Below, piece by piece: positions 43,732-52,239 of a DNA stretch of 64,000 bases; position 1 is the first letter of the stretch; every line of letters starts with the position of its first letter. The position numbers were made by a program, and so were the translations under genes. Below the pieces are notes generated by a model. That model worked only from the letters and a program-made list of their open reading frames with translations. It made no database searches and was not told the DNA's origin. Location of the stretch: the NCBI GenBank assembly GCA_015709215.1, contig JACCQN010000009.1, forward strand, positions 1 through 64,000, read 5' to 3'. The DNA is from Bacteroidales bacterium (GTDB lineage: Bacteria > Bacteroidota > Bacteroidia > Bacteroidales > F082).

Positions 43732-44724
43732 TTAGTCTTCGGATAAGACCTGATCAATTTCATTTAACTCATCTGCTTCAAAATTTGTGTTTTGAAGTGA
43801 TTTTAGATTTGCTTCCAATTGAGCGGTGCTGCTGGCTCCAATTAAAACACTCGTTATCCTGGCATCTTTCAGCAGCCATGCCAGGGCCATTTGCGCCAGA
43901 CTTTGATTTTTGTTTTGCGCGATATTATTGAGCTTCACAATTTTATGATAAACCCGATCCACCTGTTCTTTCGTAAGGAAAACTTCGCGGGCAGCACGCG
44001 AATCGTTGGGAATACCCTTGAGGTAACGATCTGTGAGCAAGCCCTGCGCCAGAGGAGAATAGGCAACACATCCAACACCTTCATTTTCAAGCAGATTGAT
44101 TAAGTCACTTTCGACCCAACGATCAAACATCGAATAGCGTGCCTGGTGAATCAGGCATGGCGTTCCCAATTCGCGAAGCAAATGAAAAGCTTTTTTGCTC
44201 GCCTCAGCAGGATAATTGGAAATACCTGCATACAAAGCTTTACCAGATTTTACGGCATCTGAAAGGGCGGTCATTGTTTCTTCCAGAGGCGTTTCGGGAT
44301 CGAAGCGATGCGAATAGAAAATATCCACATAATCCAGCCCTATGCGATTCAGGCTCTGATCAAGGCTGGAAAGCAAATATTTGCGGCTTCCCCAATCACC
44401 ATAAGGGCCAGGCCACATGCTGTAACCAGCTTTAGTGGAAATAATCAATTCATCACGAAAAGGTTTCAGGTGGCGCAAGAGTATTTTCCCAAAATTTGTT
44501 TCGGCACTTCCCGGCGGGGGTCCATAATTGTTGGCCAGATCAAAATGTGTAATACCCTGATCAAAAGCCTTTAGAATAATTTTTTCAGCCATTTCAAAAT
44601 TGTCGATATCGCCAAAATTATGCCACAAACCCAGCGATAAAGCCGGAAGTTTTAGCCCGGATCGACCAGAGCGGTTATAAAGCATTTGATCGTATCGCGT
44701 TGAAGCGGGTTGATAATTAATCAT
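43732..44724 (-). CDS. Aldo/keto reductase, L-glyceraldehyde 3-phosphate reductase (YghZ) type
   Basis: A 330-residue NADPH-dependent reductase. The family features are present: FDLANNYGPPPGSAE near 55 with the catalytic Asp and Tyr, STKAGYSMWPGPYGDWGSRK near 95 with the catalytic lysine and the YghZ-specific GPYG loop, YSHRFDPETPLEET near 137 with the catalytic histidine region, AYSPLAQGLLTDRYL near 220, and SVLIGASSTAQLEAN near 300. E. coli YghZ reduces L-glyceraldehyde 3-phosphate and methylglyoxal. Transcribed alone. Confidence 0.92.
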   Translation of the reverse strand: MINYQPASTRYDQMLYNRSGRSGLKLPALSLGLWHNFGDIDNFEMAEKIILKAFDQGITHFDLANNYGPPPGSAETNFGKILLRHLKPFRDELIISTKAGYSMWPGPYGDWGSRKYLLSSLDQSLNRIGLDYVDIFYSHRFDPETPLEETMTALSDAVKSGKALYAGISNYPAEASKKAFHLLRELGTPCLIHQARYSMFDRWVESDLINLLENEGVGCVAYSPLAQGLLTDRYLKGIPNDSRAAREVFLTKEQVDRVYHKIVKLNNIAQNKNQSLAQMALAWLLKDARITSVLIGASSTAQLEANLKSLQNTNFEADELNEIDQVLSED

Positions 44725-44772
44725 GGTATTTAGTGTTTAATAGAACTTATTATTTAATCTTATCCTCCTAAA

Positions 44773-45966
44773 TTAATATAAAAAGCCAAAAAGCCAAAGT
44801 GGAATTTCACGTCCAAACCCTGCTTCCAGGCCGTCTTTTGCAAGAAAAGCATGCTCAATTCCTTGAATTTGTTTGGCATCCTTGTTTTTCCCTCCTACTT
44901 CGAAGGTATATTTCCGATCTACCAAAAAATCACCTTTTTCAGTATAAAAAACCTCATGCTTTGCTGACAATTGATTCAAGAAAAAAGTTTCACGAACTGT
45001 TCCAACATCAGCATCAGATTCAGAAAGGCTATACATTAAATTAGGATGATGTAAATATATTTTTTCGGGTTTTGTCAAACTGCTAATGCCCTTTTTTTCC
45101 GAAAAAAGCAGAGCAATTATTTGAGCCTCATCCAATATATGCAAATATTGTTTTAAGGTATTCCGACTTGTCGCAATTCTTTCACTAATTTTCTGAATAT
45201 TTGGTTTAAAGGGTACACTTTCTGCAATTATATAAAGTAACTGCTTGATATGAAATATTTTACTATGGCTGATTTCAGTATTGTAAGGTAAGTCAATCTC
45301 AAGTGTAAGCGAAATAATTTCTCTTAACTTTTGATGATAGGTTTCCTGATTTTCAAGAAAAAACGGATAATAACCATAAGTCAAATAACTTTCGAAAAAA
45401 GCCAATGGTTTTACAGTTTTCCAAATATCTTTTACAATTTCCTGATGATGTTCGAGTATTTCGCTGAGCTTAAGCACAGGAAATGATTGATTTGTTTTAA
45501 GATTGAGAAACTCCCGGAATGAAAAACCTTCCAAATTAAATACCACAGCTCGTCGCGATAAATCAGCATAAGCTTCCCTGATTTTTAGCATGCTGGAACC
45601 AGTGAAAATAATTTTTAACTGCTTATGCCGATCATAAGCATTCTTAATCTCCTGACTCCAATTTGGATATTTATGAACCTCATCCAGCAATAAATATTCT
45701 CCCCCAAGCGCTACAAAATCATCAATAAAATCAATCAAACGATTTTCAGAGAAAAAAATATCATCCAAAGTCACATAAACAGCCTTGTGATGCGCCAATT
45801 TAGTCTTTATAAATTGTAATAATAAGGTCGTTTTACCAACACCCCGGGCTCCTTTGATTCCAATTAGCCTGTCTGATGTTTCCAAAAGTGCTATTTTACT
45901 CCTGATAAATTCCGTTGATACCTCCGAAACCAATTTATCAGAAAAATACATTAGCTTGTTTATCAT
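44773..45966 (-). CDS. AAA ATPase with DUF4143
   Basis: A 397-residue protein: AAA_14-type ATPase domain (about 20-150) with Walker A KGARGVGKTTLL near 38, Walker B YLLLDEVHKYP near 91 and sensor IFTGSSML near 120, then a winged-helix-like linker and a C-terminal DUF4143 region with the FEVGGKNKDAKQIQG nuclease-like segment near 355. The family is widespread and mobile in prokaryotes; proposed roles in defence or DNA transactions are untested. It has a TATTTTTG box 20 bp upstream and two 12-bp direct repeats beyond it. Confidence 0.9.
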   Translation of the reverse strand: MINKLMYFSDKLVSEVSTEFIRSKIALLETSDRLIGIKGARGVGKTTLLLQFIKTKLAHHKAVYVTLDDIFFSENRLIDFIDDFVALGGEYLLLDEVHKYPNWSQEIKNAYDRHKQLKIIFTGSSMLKIREAYADLSRRAVVFNLEGFSFREFLNLKTNQSFPVLKLSEILEHHQEIVKDIWKTVKPLAFFESYLTYGYYPFFLENQETYHQKLREIISLTLEIDLPYNTEISHSKIFHIKQLLYIIAESVPFKPNIQKISERIATSRNTLKQYLHILDEAQIIALLFSEKKGISSLTKPEKIYLHHPNLMYSLSESDADVGTVRETFFLNQLSAKHEVFYTEKGDFLVDRKYTFEVGGKNKDAKQIQGIEHAFLAKDGLEAGFGREIPLWLFGFLY

Positions 45967-45986
45967 TACTTTAAATATTTATCAGA

Positions 45987-45994
45987 CAAAAATA
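45987..45994 (-). promoter_or_regulatory. -7 box of the AAA/DUF4143 gene
   Basis: TATTTTTG on the minus strand, 20 bp before the ATG at 45966. Confidence 0.55.
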
Positions 45995-46015
45995 ATCAAT
46001 TAATCGATCAATTCA

Positions 46016-46059
46016 TTAACCATTTTTATGTTTTTTTGGTGAATGCGTTAACCATTTTT
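46016..46059. repeat. Pair of 12-bp direct repeats upstream of the AAA/DUF4143 gene
   Basis: TTAACCATTTTT occurs at 46016-46027 and 46048-46059, 32 bp apart, close to three helical turns. Both lie just upstream of the promoter box at 45987-45994. They could be sites for a dimeric regulator acting on this gene. Confidence 0.55.
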
Positions 46060-46106
46060 GCATCAAAACGATTAGTTCATTGATCAAATTTACACAAATT
46101 ATGGCT

Positions 46107-47672
46107 TTAATGGATCATTCTGGCGGCCTGCGTGTGCGAGCCAGAAGTCATTTTCAACAGCCAGGGCCTATTGTTTTTTGGGTGCTTTCTTACAAAATCC
46201 TCAAGCGAAAAGCGATGTATTCCGGCAGATACGTTTTCATTTGTTTGTTGCCAAACCAAACGGCCATTCAAATCAAAAATGCTGATTTGCACCGTTCCGG
46301 CAAGTGGAATCTCAGTCTCACAAACACTGCTGAAATCAAGCGGATTGGGAAAAATAGCTAAAGCGTAAGTTTTTTGATTTTGTTGTGGCAAACCCATCAT
46401 TATATATTCCATAACACCCATATCAATCCGTCCATATTGGATGCGTTCCATGCCCAATAAATCCGTTGGCGGTATTAAAAAACCTGTTGTATCAGGTGTT
46501 CCGGCGTTGATACACGGACTTTCATCCGACAACCAAAATTGTTCAAAAAGCGATGGGTCGACATCCAAATTGTTTTCATAAACACCAATAAAAGAGCTTC
46601 CGCCGAACCATTCGAGCCCGCCCTGTATATCACAATAAAGAAACTCGGGCTCGGAATACACATCCCAAATCCAAACCTGTGAACCCAGGGTGTCGCCGGT
46701 TGTATTGTTCCACAAAATGCTGTTGGCCAAAACAGGATTGGCATGTTCATTGCAATAATAGCCACCGCCCATTGCCGAACTGTTGTTGATAATCGTAAGA
46801 TTTGTCATACGCGGCGATGCCTCCAAACAGGCTATTCCACCACCAAAAAACAGGGAGCTATTTTCGTGAATAAGCAGATTAGCAACCTGTCTTTCGGGTG
46901 TCGCACGAATAAATCCGATAGCGCCGCCCAACGCACTGTAATTTTGATAAAACTCGCAATTGACCAGTTTTGGATCGGAAAATTCAAAAGACAAAGCACC
47001 TCCAACGCCTGTAGAAGAATTGGCTTCGAAATAGGATCCGGAAACTTCGGGAAGCGATGCCCTGAAAGCCACAGCGCCACCATAGCCGTAATCCATGCCA
47101 TCGTTGCCGGCAAAGCTATTCAGAAATTCACATTTTCTGATCAAAATATCAGCCTTGTTGGCATAAACAGCACCGCCGCGATAAAAAGCATAATGATGAT
47201 CGAACGAGCACTGTTCAATACGAATTTTACTGAAATTATCAATCCTGAAAGCGCCGCCATAGCCATTGGCCGAATCGCCGGCTGCCTTACCATAATAAAA
47301 CCTGCAAAACTCAAAAATGGAAGAATCGCTTTCGGGTAATGTTTGCTCAAACCGGAAACCATTCCAACCACCTGATGTGCTGTGATAATCTGCAAATCCG
47401 CTGGTATCAGCAATTGTAAAGCTTACAGGCTGGTTATAGCTGGCACGTGCATCCACACTGCCCAGCACATGGATGCTAAAATAACCTTCGAAAAGCACGA
47501 TTGTATTTGGCGCAATAACAAGCTGTTCGCCTGCCGGAACAATGATGTCGCAACTCACAAAAACAGAGTCGTAATCCCACAATCCGCTTTGGCTTCCGCA
47601 GGCATTGTAATTATTTTGTGCAAAGGCAAAATGAGTTGCCAATAGCATAAATCCTAATAAAAATTTACGCAT
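46107..47672 (-). CDS. Secreted right-handed beta-helix protein with type IX-like C-terminal domain
   Basis: A 521-residue exported protein. A signal peptide (MRKFLLGFMLLATHFAFA) is followed by a parallel beta-helix (about 30-390) with regular coils and GGA turns (GYGGAFRI, RGGAVYAN, GGAVAFRA, GGALSFEF, GGAIGFIR, GGGIACLE), as in pectate-lyase-like and choice-of-anchor proteins. The C-terminal 90 residues (LAIFPNPLDFSSVC; ISIFDLNGRLVWQQ) are a sorting-type domain for the type IX system. Adhesion or polysaccharide binding is plausible; no catalytic residues are evident. Confidence 0.88.
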   Translation of the reverse strand: MRKFLLGFMLLATHFAFAQNNYNACGSQSGLWDYDSVFVSCDIIVPAGEQLVIAPNTIVLFEGYFSIHVLGSVDARASYNQPVSFTIADTSGFADYHSTSGGWNGFRFEQTLPESDSSIFEFCRFYYGKAAGDSANGYGGAFRIDNFSKIRIEQCSFDHHYAFYRGGAVYANKADILIRKCEFLNSFAGNDGMDYGYGGAVAFRASLPEVSGSYFEANSSTGVGGALSFEFSDPKLVNCEFYQNYSALGGAIGFIRATPERQVANLLIHENSSLFFGGGIACLEASPRMTNLTIINNSSAMGGGYYCNEHANPVLANSILWNNTTGDTLGSQVWIWDVYSEPEFLYCDIQGGLEWFGGSSFIGVYENNLDVDPSLFEQFWLSDESPCINAGTPDTTGFLIPPTDLLGMERIQYGRIDMGVMEYIMMGLPQQNQKTYALAIFPNPLDFSSVCETEIPLAGTVQISIFDLNGRLVWQQTNENVSAGIHRFSLEDFVRKHPKNNRPWLLKMTSGSHTQAARMIH

Positions 47673-47704
47673 AAGATCAGGTTTTGGTTTGTTAGGTAAA
47701 AGTA

Positions 47705-47842
47705 CTAAACAATAATGTTCAAAACCTGATCCAGTAGATACTGAATCTTCACAAGCTGATTGCGGATTGCGTAGCGGATAAGCTCAGTATTGTTTCTGAT
47801 GCCGAGTTTTTTATTTAATTGATGCTTGTATGATGGCTTCAT
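47705..47842 (-). pseudogene. Remnant of a LuxR-type DNA-binding domain
   Basis: In a frame overlapping the end of the DUF302 gene, the minus strand reads NKKLGIRNNTELIRYAIRNQ and on to a TAG at 47705. This is the recognition-helix end of a LuxR/GerE domain (typically KLGIRNNTELVRYA) from a response regulator. The first two thirds of the domain and the receiver are missing; an ATG at 47842 would give only 45 residues. The homology begins within a few bases of the DUF302 stop codon, so a deletion probably joined the two. Confidence 0.65.
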
Positions 47843-48284
47843 TTTCTTTAAAAGCATCCGTCATCACCTCATCTACGATGCCTCCCACCAAACGGCCTAA
47901 CAATTTGGAGTTCATACGCGAAAAATATACCTTACCGTCAGCACGTTCGTAAATTGCTACGCGACAGGGCATCATACTGCTCACAATTCTTTCTTCATCT
48001 TCCTTAAGGATTTTTGCAGCATGATCAGGATGGCAAAGTTCAAATACTTTTACGGCACGCACATCGTGACCAAATTTATCCATAGTAGCCTGTAAATCAT
48101 GTACTGCCGGAATTTTCCAATTGGCCTGGGCTACTGATTTTTCAAAACGCTCCACTGTTGTGTTAAAATCATAAGGACTTTCACTCTCAATCAACATCAT
48201 TTTAGGTGCCATGCTATAAACGATTAGCAGTGCCAGCACCACACCAAAAACCAATCCGGCGATTCCAACTCCAATTTGTTTCAT
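47811..48284 (-). CDS. DUF302-domain protein with membrane anchor
   Basis: A 157-residue protein with one N-terminal membrane helix (GVGIAGLVFGVVLALLIVY) and a DUF302 domain (about 35-140), recognisable from the pattern FNTTVERFEKSVAQANWKIP, VFELCHPDHAAKIL and MPCRVAIYERADG. DUF302 proteins are of unknown function and often occur with redox or membrane stress genes. Its 3' end overlaps a LuxR-type remnant in another frame. A TATTTTTG box lies 28 bp upstream. Confidence 0.9.
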   Translation of the reverse strand: MKQIGVGIAGLVFGVVLALLIVYSMAPKMMLIESESPYDFNTTVERFEKSVAQANWKIPAVHDLQATMDKFGHDVRAVKVFELCHPDHAAKILKEDEERIVSSMMPCRVAIYERADGKVYFSRMNSKLLGRLVGGIVDEVMTDAFKENEAIIQASIK

Positions 48285-48312
48285 TTTAATTTAGTTTGAA
48301 TTAATAAGTATG

Positions 48313-48320
48313 CAAAAATA
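48313..48320 (-). promoter_or_regulatory. -7 box of the DUF302 gene
   Basis: TATTTTTG on the minus strand, 28 bp before the ATG at 48284. Confidence 0.5.
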
Positions 48321-48453
48321 CATCAATTTTATATATATTTATCTACATATGTTAAATAAGTAATTGATTTAGTGGTTTATAGTAGTTTAATTACGTAATT
48401 GCAGAGATTAATAATTAAGTAAATTCTTCAAAATCCATAAAACAAAAAAAACT

Positions 48454-48461
48454 TAGTTTTG
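48454..48461 (+). promoter_or_regulatory. -7 box of the small lipoprotein gene
   Basis: TAGTTTTG matches TAnnTTTG exactly, 23 bp before the TTG start at 48485. Confidence 0.5.
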
Positions 48462-48484
48462 CCGGTATTAAAAACCATTGTTGC

Positions 48485-48658
48485 TTGAAAAAGTTTTTTG
48501 TTGTATTAGTTTTTTGTTTTCTAATGGCAGCCTGTTCGAGTCTTCGCAGCCCGCACAGGCCTGTGCAAAAGCCAAAGAAAAAAAGCCGTTGTAATGAATG
48601 TCCTTCCTGGTCGTATGTTAAGCCTGCATCGCACAAATTAAGCATTTATGAAGCCTGA
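48485..48658 (+). CDS. Small lipoprotein overlapping the SprT gene
   Basis: A 57-residue protein starting with TTG (KKFFVVLVFCFLMAAC): a basic n-region, hydrophobic core and a lipobox cysteine at residue 17, then a proline- and lysine-rich stretch (RPVQKPKKKSR) and a short CNECPSWSYVKP tail with two further cysteines. Short Bacteroidota lipoproteins with a similar cysteine/WSY tail are known to me only as hypothetical proteins. The frame ends 11 bp inside the SprT gene, so the two are probably translated together. Its promoter box is at 48454. Confidence 0.65.
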   Translation: MKKFFVVLVFCFLMAACSSLRSPHRPVQKPKKKSRCNECPSWSYVKPASHKLSIYEA

Positions 48659-49268
48659 AGAAAAAGCCATACTTAAGCGTTTCTTGCCGGCCAATTGTCT
48701 TGATATGGTGAGTGAAAGCATCAAAAAAGAAAACATCAGCTTGCGGATTACAGCCAGCCGGTCGACCCGTTTGGGCGATTTCAGGCCTCCAAAACAAAGC
48801 GGTAATCCTTTTCGTATTTCACTCAATCACGATTTAAACCCCTATCAATTTTTGATCACTTTTGTTCACGAACTCGCTCATCTTAAAGTATTTCAGCAAT
48901 ATAAAAGCAAAGTAAAAGCACACGGGCAGGAATGGAAACAATGGTTTCAGTTTTTGATGAGGCCTTACCTAGAATCGGATGTTTTTCCTTCAGATTTGCA
49001 AGATGAACTTGTGCGCTATTTGAGCAATCCCAAAGCTTCCAGCGGATATGACTTGAGTTTGACCCGTTGTTTGCAACACTATGATGCTAAACAAAGAGCC
49101 AACCCAACCGTTGAGGAAATCGCTGTTGGAACAGTTTTCAAAATTCCCAACGGACGCACTTTTAGGAAAGGAGAACGGCTTCGCAAGCGCTTTAAATGCC
49201 AGTGCCTGCACTCAAAACGCTGGTATCTCTTTAATCCTATTACAGAGGTATTACCTGTAGATCAATAA
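48648..49268 (+). CDS. SprT-like zinc metalloprotease-domain protein
   Basis: A 206-residue protein with a HExxH zinc site in FVHELAHLKVF (His74, His78), a nearby histidine in KAHGQEWKQWF that completes zinc binding, and a C-terminal part (NGRTFRKGERLRKRFKCQCL) with two cysteines like the zinc-ribbon tail of SprT proteins. Relatives include eukaryotic Spartan, which cleaves DNA-protein crosslinks; the bacterial role is unproven. The start overlaps the small lipoprotein by 11 bp. Confidence 0.88.
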   Translation: MKPEEKAILKRFLPANCLDMVSESIKKENISLRITASRSTRLGDFRPPKQSGNPFRISLNHDLNPYQFLITFVHELAHLKVFQQYKSKVKAHGQEWKQWFQFLMRPYLESDVFPSDLQDELVRYLSNPKASSGYDLSLTRCLQHYDAKQRANPTVEEIAVGTVFKIPNGRTFRKGERLRKRFKCQCLHSKRWYLFNPITEVLPVDQ

Positions 49269-49313
49269 TTTAAAGCTACATTCATATATTTCGCAGCAAT
49301 TTCTAAAAATCCA

Positions 49314-49321
49314 TACATTTG
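49314..49321 (+). promoter_or_regulatory. -7 box of the GH3 gene
   Basis: TACATTTG matches TAnnTTTG exactly, 23 bp before the ATG at 49345; a TTTC lies 21 bp further upstream as an imperfect -33 box. Confidence 0.5.
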
Positions 49322-49344
49322 CCATACACTCAAACAAAAAACCC

Positions 49345-50886
49345 ATGCCAATTTTAGGTACCATTATTAAAAAGGCCTACGAGCTTAGGAATTTACCAGT
49401 TGAAAAGAAAAAACAAAATCTCCAACCGATTCATACACAATATGTTGTTTTAAAAAAGCTGTTAAGAAAAGCGCAGTTCACAGCATTTGGTGAATATTAC
49501 GATTTCGACAGCATATTAGAAAGTCAAAACATCACCGAAACGTTCAGAAATCAGGTTCCGGTTTTTGACTACAACAGCATGTACAAACAGTGGTGGTATC
49601 GTGCTTTAAATGGAGAACCTTATGTGAGCTGGCCAGGAAAAGTAAAATATTTTGCACTTAGTAGTGGCACTTCAGAAGCCTCAAGCAAACATATTCCTGT
49701 AACAGCTGATATGCTTAATGCCATCAAACGAGCTAGTATCAGACAACTGGTATCCGCCTCAAAATATAATTTTCCGGTTCATTTCTACGAAAAAGGAATG
49801 TTGATGATTGGTGGAAGTACGCATTTGCAATACAACGGAACCTATTACGCCGGAGATCTTTCGGGCATCACAGCAGGGAGCTTGCCCTTTTGGTTTCAAC
49901 ATTTTTACAAACCAGGCAAACGGATTTCAAAAACTGCAGACTGGGCTACCAAGCTCAATGAAATGGTTCGCAAAGCACCAAGCTGGGATATTGGTGTTAT
50001 TGTAGGCGTTCCGGCATGGGTACAGATACTGCTCGAGCGCATCATTAAGGAATATAATCTCAAAACCATTCACGATCTTTGGCCAAACCTTACAGTTTAT
50101 GTTCACAGCGGTGTTTCTTTTGCTCCTTATGTAAAAAGCTTCGAAAAGCTCTTTAGCAAACCCATGATCTATTCCGAAAGTTATCTGGCATCAGAGGGCT
50201 ATATCGCTTACCAGAACAGCCTCGAAAGACGAACAATGGAACTGATCGTGGATAACGGCATTTATTATGAATTTCTTCCTTTCAACGAAGAAAATTTTGA
50301 CGAGGAAGGCAACCTGAAAGATAATCTCAATGTACTGAAACTGGATGAAGTAAAAGAAAACACAGAATACGCCCTTTTGCTTTCCACAAATGCCGGTGCC
50401 TGGCGCTACCTGATCGGAGATACTATTAAGTTTACCAATGTGAACCGTTGCGAAATTGTGATTACTGGGCGCACCAAACACTACCTGAGTATGTGTGGCG
50501 AACATCTTTCGCAGGAAAATATGAATCGGGCAATTGAGCTTTTACAGGAAGAATTTAATATCGAAGTGCGCGAATTTACTGTAGCTGGTATTAGACATGG
50601 ATCTCTTTTTGCACATCACTGGTATTTGGGCACTGATGATAAAATAGACCCGCAGCTTGCTATTCAAAAAATAGATGATTCCCTCAAACAACTTAATGAT
50701 GATTATATGGTCGAGCGCTTGGAAGCTGTTAAAGAATTGTTTATTGATATCCTGCCTTCTCAAGTGTTTTATGATTATATGAAAAAAATGGGCAAAGAAG
50801 GTAGTGCGAATAAATTCCCTCGTGTTTTAAAAGGTCAACGACTGGAAGACTGGGAAAACTATCTAAAATCTATTCACAAATCCTGA
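49345..50886 (+). CDS. GH3-family acyl-acid-amido synthetase
   Basis: A 513-residue member of the GH3 family of adenylate-forming enzymes, which in plants joins amino acids to auxin or jasmonate. Visible motifs are the ATP-binding loop FALSSGTSEASSKHIPVT near 104, SYLASEGYIAY near 281, the adenylate-binding YLIGDTIKF near 353 and the hinge and C-terminal domain start at TGRTKHYLSMCGEHL near 376. Length and order are normal. Bacterial GH3 proteins are common in Bacteroidota but their acyl and amine substrates are not known. It may share a message with the LysE-type gene 16 bp downstream. Confidence 0.92.
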   Translation: MPILGTIIKKAYELRNLPVEKKKQNLQPIHTQYVVLKKLLRKAQFTAFGEYYDFDSILESQNITETFRNQVPVFDYNSMYKQWWYRALNGEPYVSWPGKVKYFALSSGTSEASSKHIPVTADMLNAIKRASIRQLVSASKYNFPVHFYEKGMLMIGGSTHLQYNGTYYAGDLSGITAGSLPFWFQHFYKPGKRISKTADWATKLNEMVRKAPSWDIGVIVGVPAWVQILLERIIKEYNLKTIHDLWPNLTVYVHSGVSFAPYVKSFEKLFSKPMIYSESYLASEGYIAYQNSLERRTMELIVDNGIYYEFLPFNEENFDEEGNLKDNLNVLKLDEVKENTEYALLLSTNAGAWRYLIGDTIKFTNVNRCEIVITGRTKHYLSMCGEHLSQENMNRAIELLQEEFNIEVREFTVAGIRHGSLFAHHWYLGTDDKIDPQLAIQKIDDSLKQLNDDYMVERLEAVKELFIDILPSQVFYDYMKKMGKEGSANKFPRVLKGQRLEDWENYLKSIHKS

Positions 50887-50902
50887 TTCATTTTGGTTGA
50901 TT

Positions 50903-51559
50903 ATGAGTGCGGTATTTTTTGAAGGAATCATATTAGGTTTAACTCTGGCAACATTTTTTGGTTTTGGACCAGCTTTTTTTGCTCTGGTGCAAACCAGTAT
51001 TCACCGCGGTTTTGGGCCGGCAGTTCTTTTGGCAATCGGCATATTTTTTAACGATGTCCTAATGGTAGTATTGTGCCTGATGGGAGCCGTGCAAATTGTT
51101 ACCGCTCCAAGCAACTATCTTTGGTTTGGGATAAGTAGCGGTGTGATTTTAATCATTTTTGGACTGGTAACCTTTAGCCGAAAAGTTTCTGAACCCAACG
51201 AAAATTCAGAGGAAGATATGAAACTTCCGGTAAAGGTGAAAGGGCCGCGCTGGTTTACTTATATCGCAAAAGGGTTCTTCATGAATATTGTCAATCCTTT
51301 CGTCTGGATTTTTTGGGTAGGCGTTGTGGTTGGTATTTCGGCACGCATGGGCGGAGATGAAACACGATTAACAAGCTTTTTCAGTGGAACATTAATCACC
51401 GTTTTGCTCTGCGATCTGCTAAAAGCTTACGGTGCATATTCCATAAAGCGATTTTTTACACAAAAAATGATCGGCCTGTTAAATAAAATTGCCGGTATAG
51501 GCCTCATTATTTTTGGGCTTTTTTTGATTGGAAAAGTTATCTTTGATAATTCGTTTTAA
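50903..51559 (+). CDS. LysE-family translocator
   Basis: A 218-residue inner-membrane exporter with six predicted helices and the LysE pattern ATFFGFGPAFFALVQTSIHRGFGPA near the start (split here only for description: FGFGPAFFALVQ and HRGFGPAVLLAIG). A short charged loop (about 97-115) separates helix 3 from a NIVNPFVWIFW segment that is typical of the family. LysE/RhtB proteins export amino acids; the substrate is unknown. The ATG at 50903 is preferred to a TTG at 50897. Confidence 0.85.
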   Translation: MSAVFFEGIILGLTLATFFGFGPAFFALVQTSIHRGFGPAVLLAIGIFFNDVLMVVLCLMGAVQIVTAPSNYLWFGISSGVILIIFGLVTFSRKVSEPNENSEEDMKLPVKVKGPRWFTYIAKGFFMNIVNPFVWIFWVGVVVGISARMGGDETRLTSFFSGTLITVLLCDLLKAYGAYSIKRFFTQKMIGLLNKIAGIGLIIFGLFLIGKVIFDNSF

Positions 51560-51577
51560 CCTCAAAAATCATAATTT

Positions 51578-52135
51578 ATGAAAACACAAATCACACGCAA
51601 CTGGTGGTCGTTTGCACTCAACGGGCTCATTGCCCTGCTGTATGGGATTCTGGCGCTTACTCTTCCCCAAGATACGCTGATTGTTGTAGCGCGTTATACC
51701 GGAATTATAATCATACTTACTGGTTTGGTTTTTGGGTTGATAAGCTACAATCGTCATGCTAAGGGTTTGCGCTACGGCATTTTGCTCTTGCAAGCCATTA
51801 CGTTTTCGTTGCTCGGAGTGCTTATTTTGGTTTATACAGAAGAAACACTTAACTTTTTTATCACCCTGATTGGGATATGGGCTTTGATAACAGGTATTAT
51901 TCAACTTATTGCTTTGGTAAACCTAAGCAGTAGTCTGGAGTACAGAAACTTCTTTTTGATCGATGCCATCATCAGTTTGCTATTTGGTTTATTGCTGGTA
52001 ATCAATCCATTTGCCGTAGCTAAAACACTAATAGTAATCAGCGGAATACTGGCGCTGTTTTTTGGTTTTGTGATGATTTGGTTTGCTTTCAGCCTGCGCA
52101 ATTTGCATAAAACTACTTTCTTCGAAGACGTTTAA
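51578..52135 (+). CDS. HdeD-like (DUF308) membrane protein
   Basis: A 185-residue protein with six predicted helices, each pair carrying a DUF308 repeat: ALNGLIALLYGILALTLP, LLQAITFSLLGVLILVYT, and IDAIISLLFGLLLVINP. E. coli HdeD is linked to acid resistance at high cell density, but the Bacteroidota relatives are uncharacterised. It lies 18 bp after the LysE-type gene, so the GH3, LysE and DUF308 genes are likely one operon. Confidence 0.88.
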   Translation: MKTQITRNWWSFALNGLIALLYGILALTLPQDTLIVVARYTGIIIILTGLVFGLISYNRHAKGLRYGILLLQAITFSLLGVLILVYTEETLNFFITLIGIWALITGIIQLIALVNLSSSLEYRNFFLIDAIISLLFGLLLVINPFAVAKTLIVISGILALFFGFVMIWFAFSLRNLHKTTFFEDV

Positions 52136-52239
52136 GCTAAAATTTGATAATTTACTAAGTATTCACAGGTAGTTTTTTGTCTGGCAATTCCTTTTATTTA
52201 AGGCAAAAAACCAAACAACAGAATATTATTCAGTTAGCT

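Noticed and set aside
44773-45966. Defence island around the AAA/DUF4143 gene
   Set aside because: The neighbours are an aldo/keto reductase and a secreted beta-helix protein; no nuclease, restriction or phage-defence gene is nearby.
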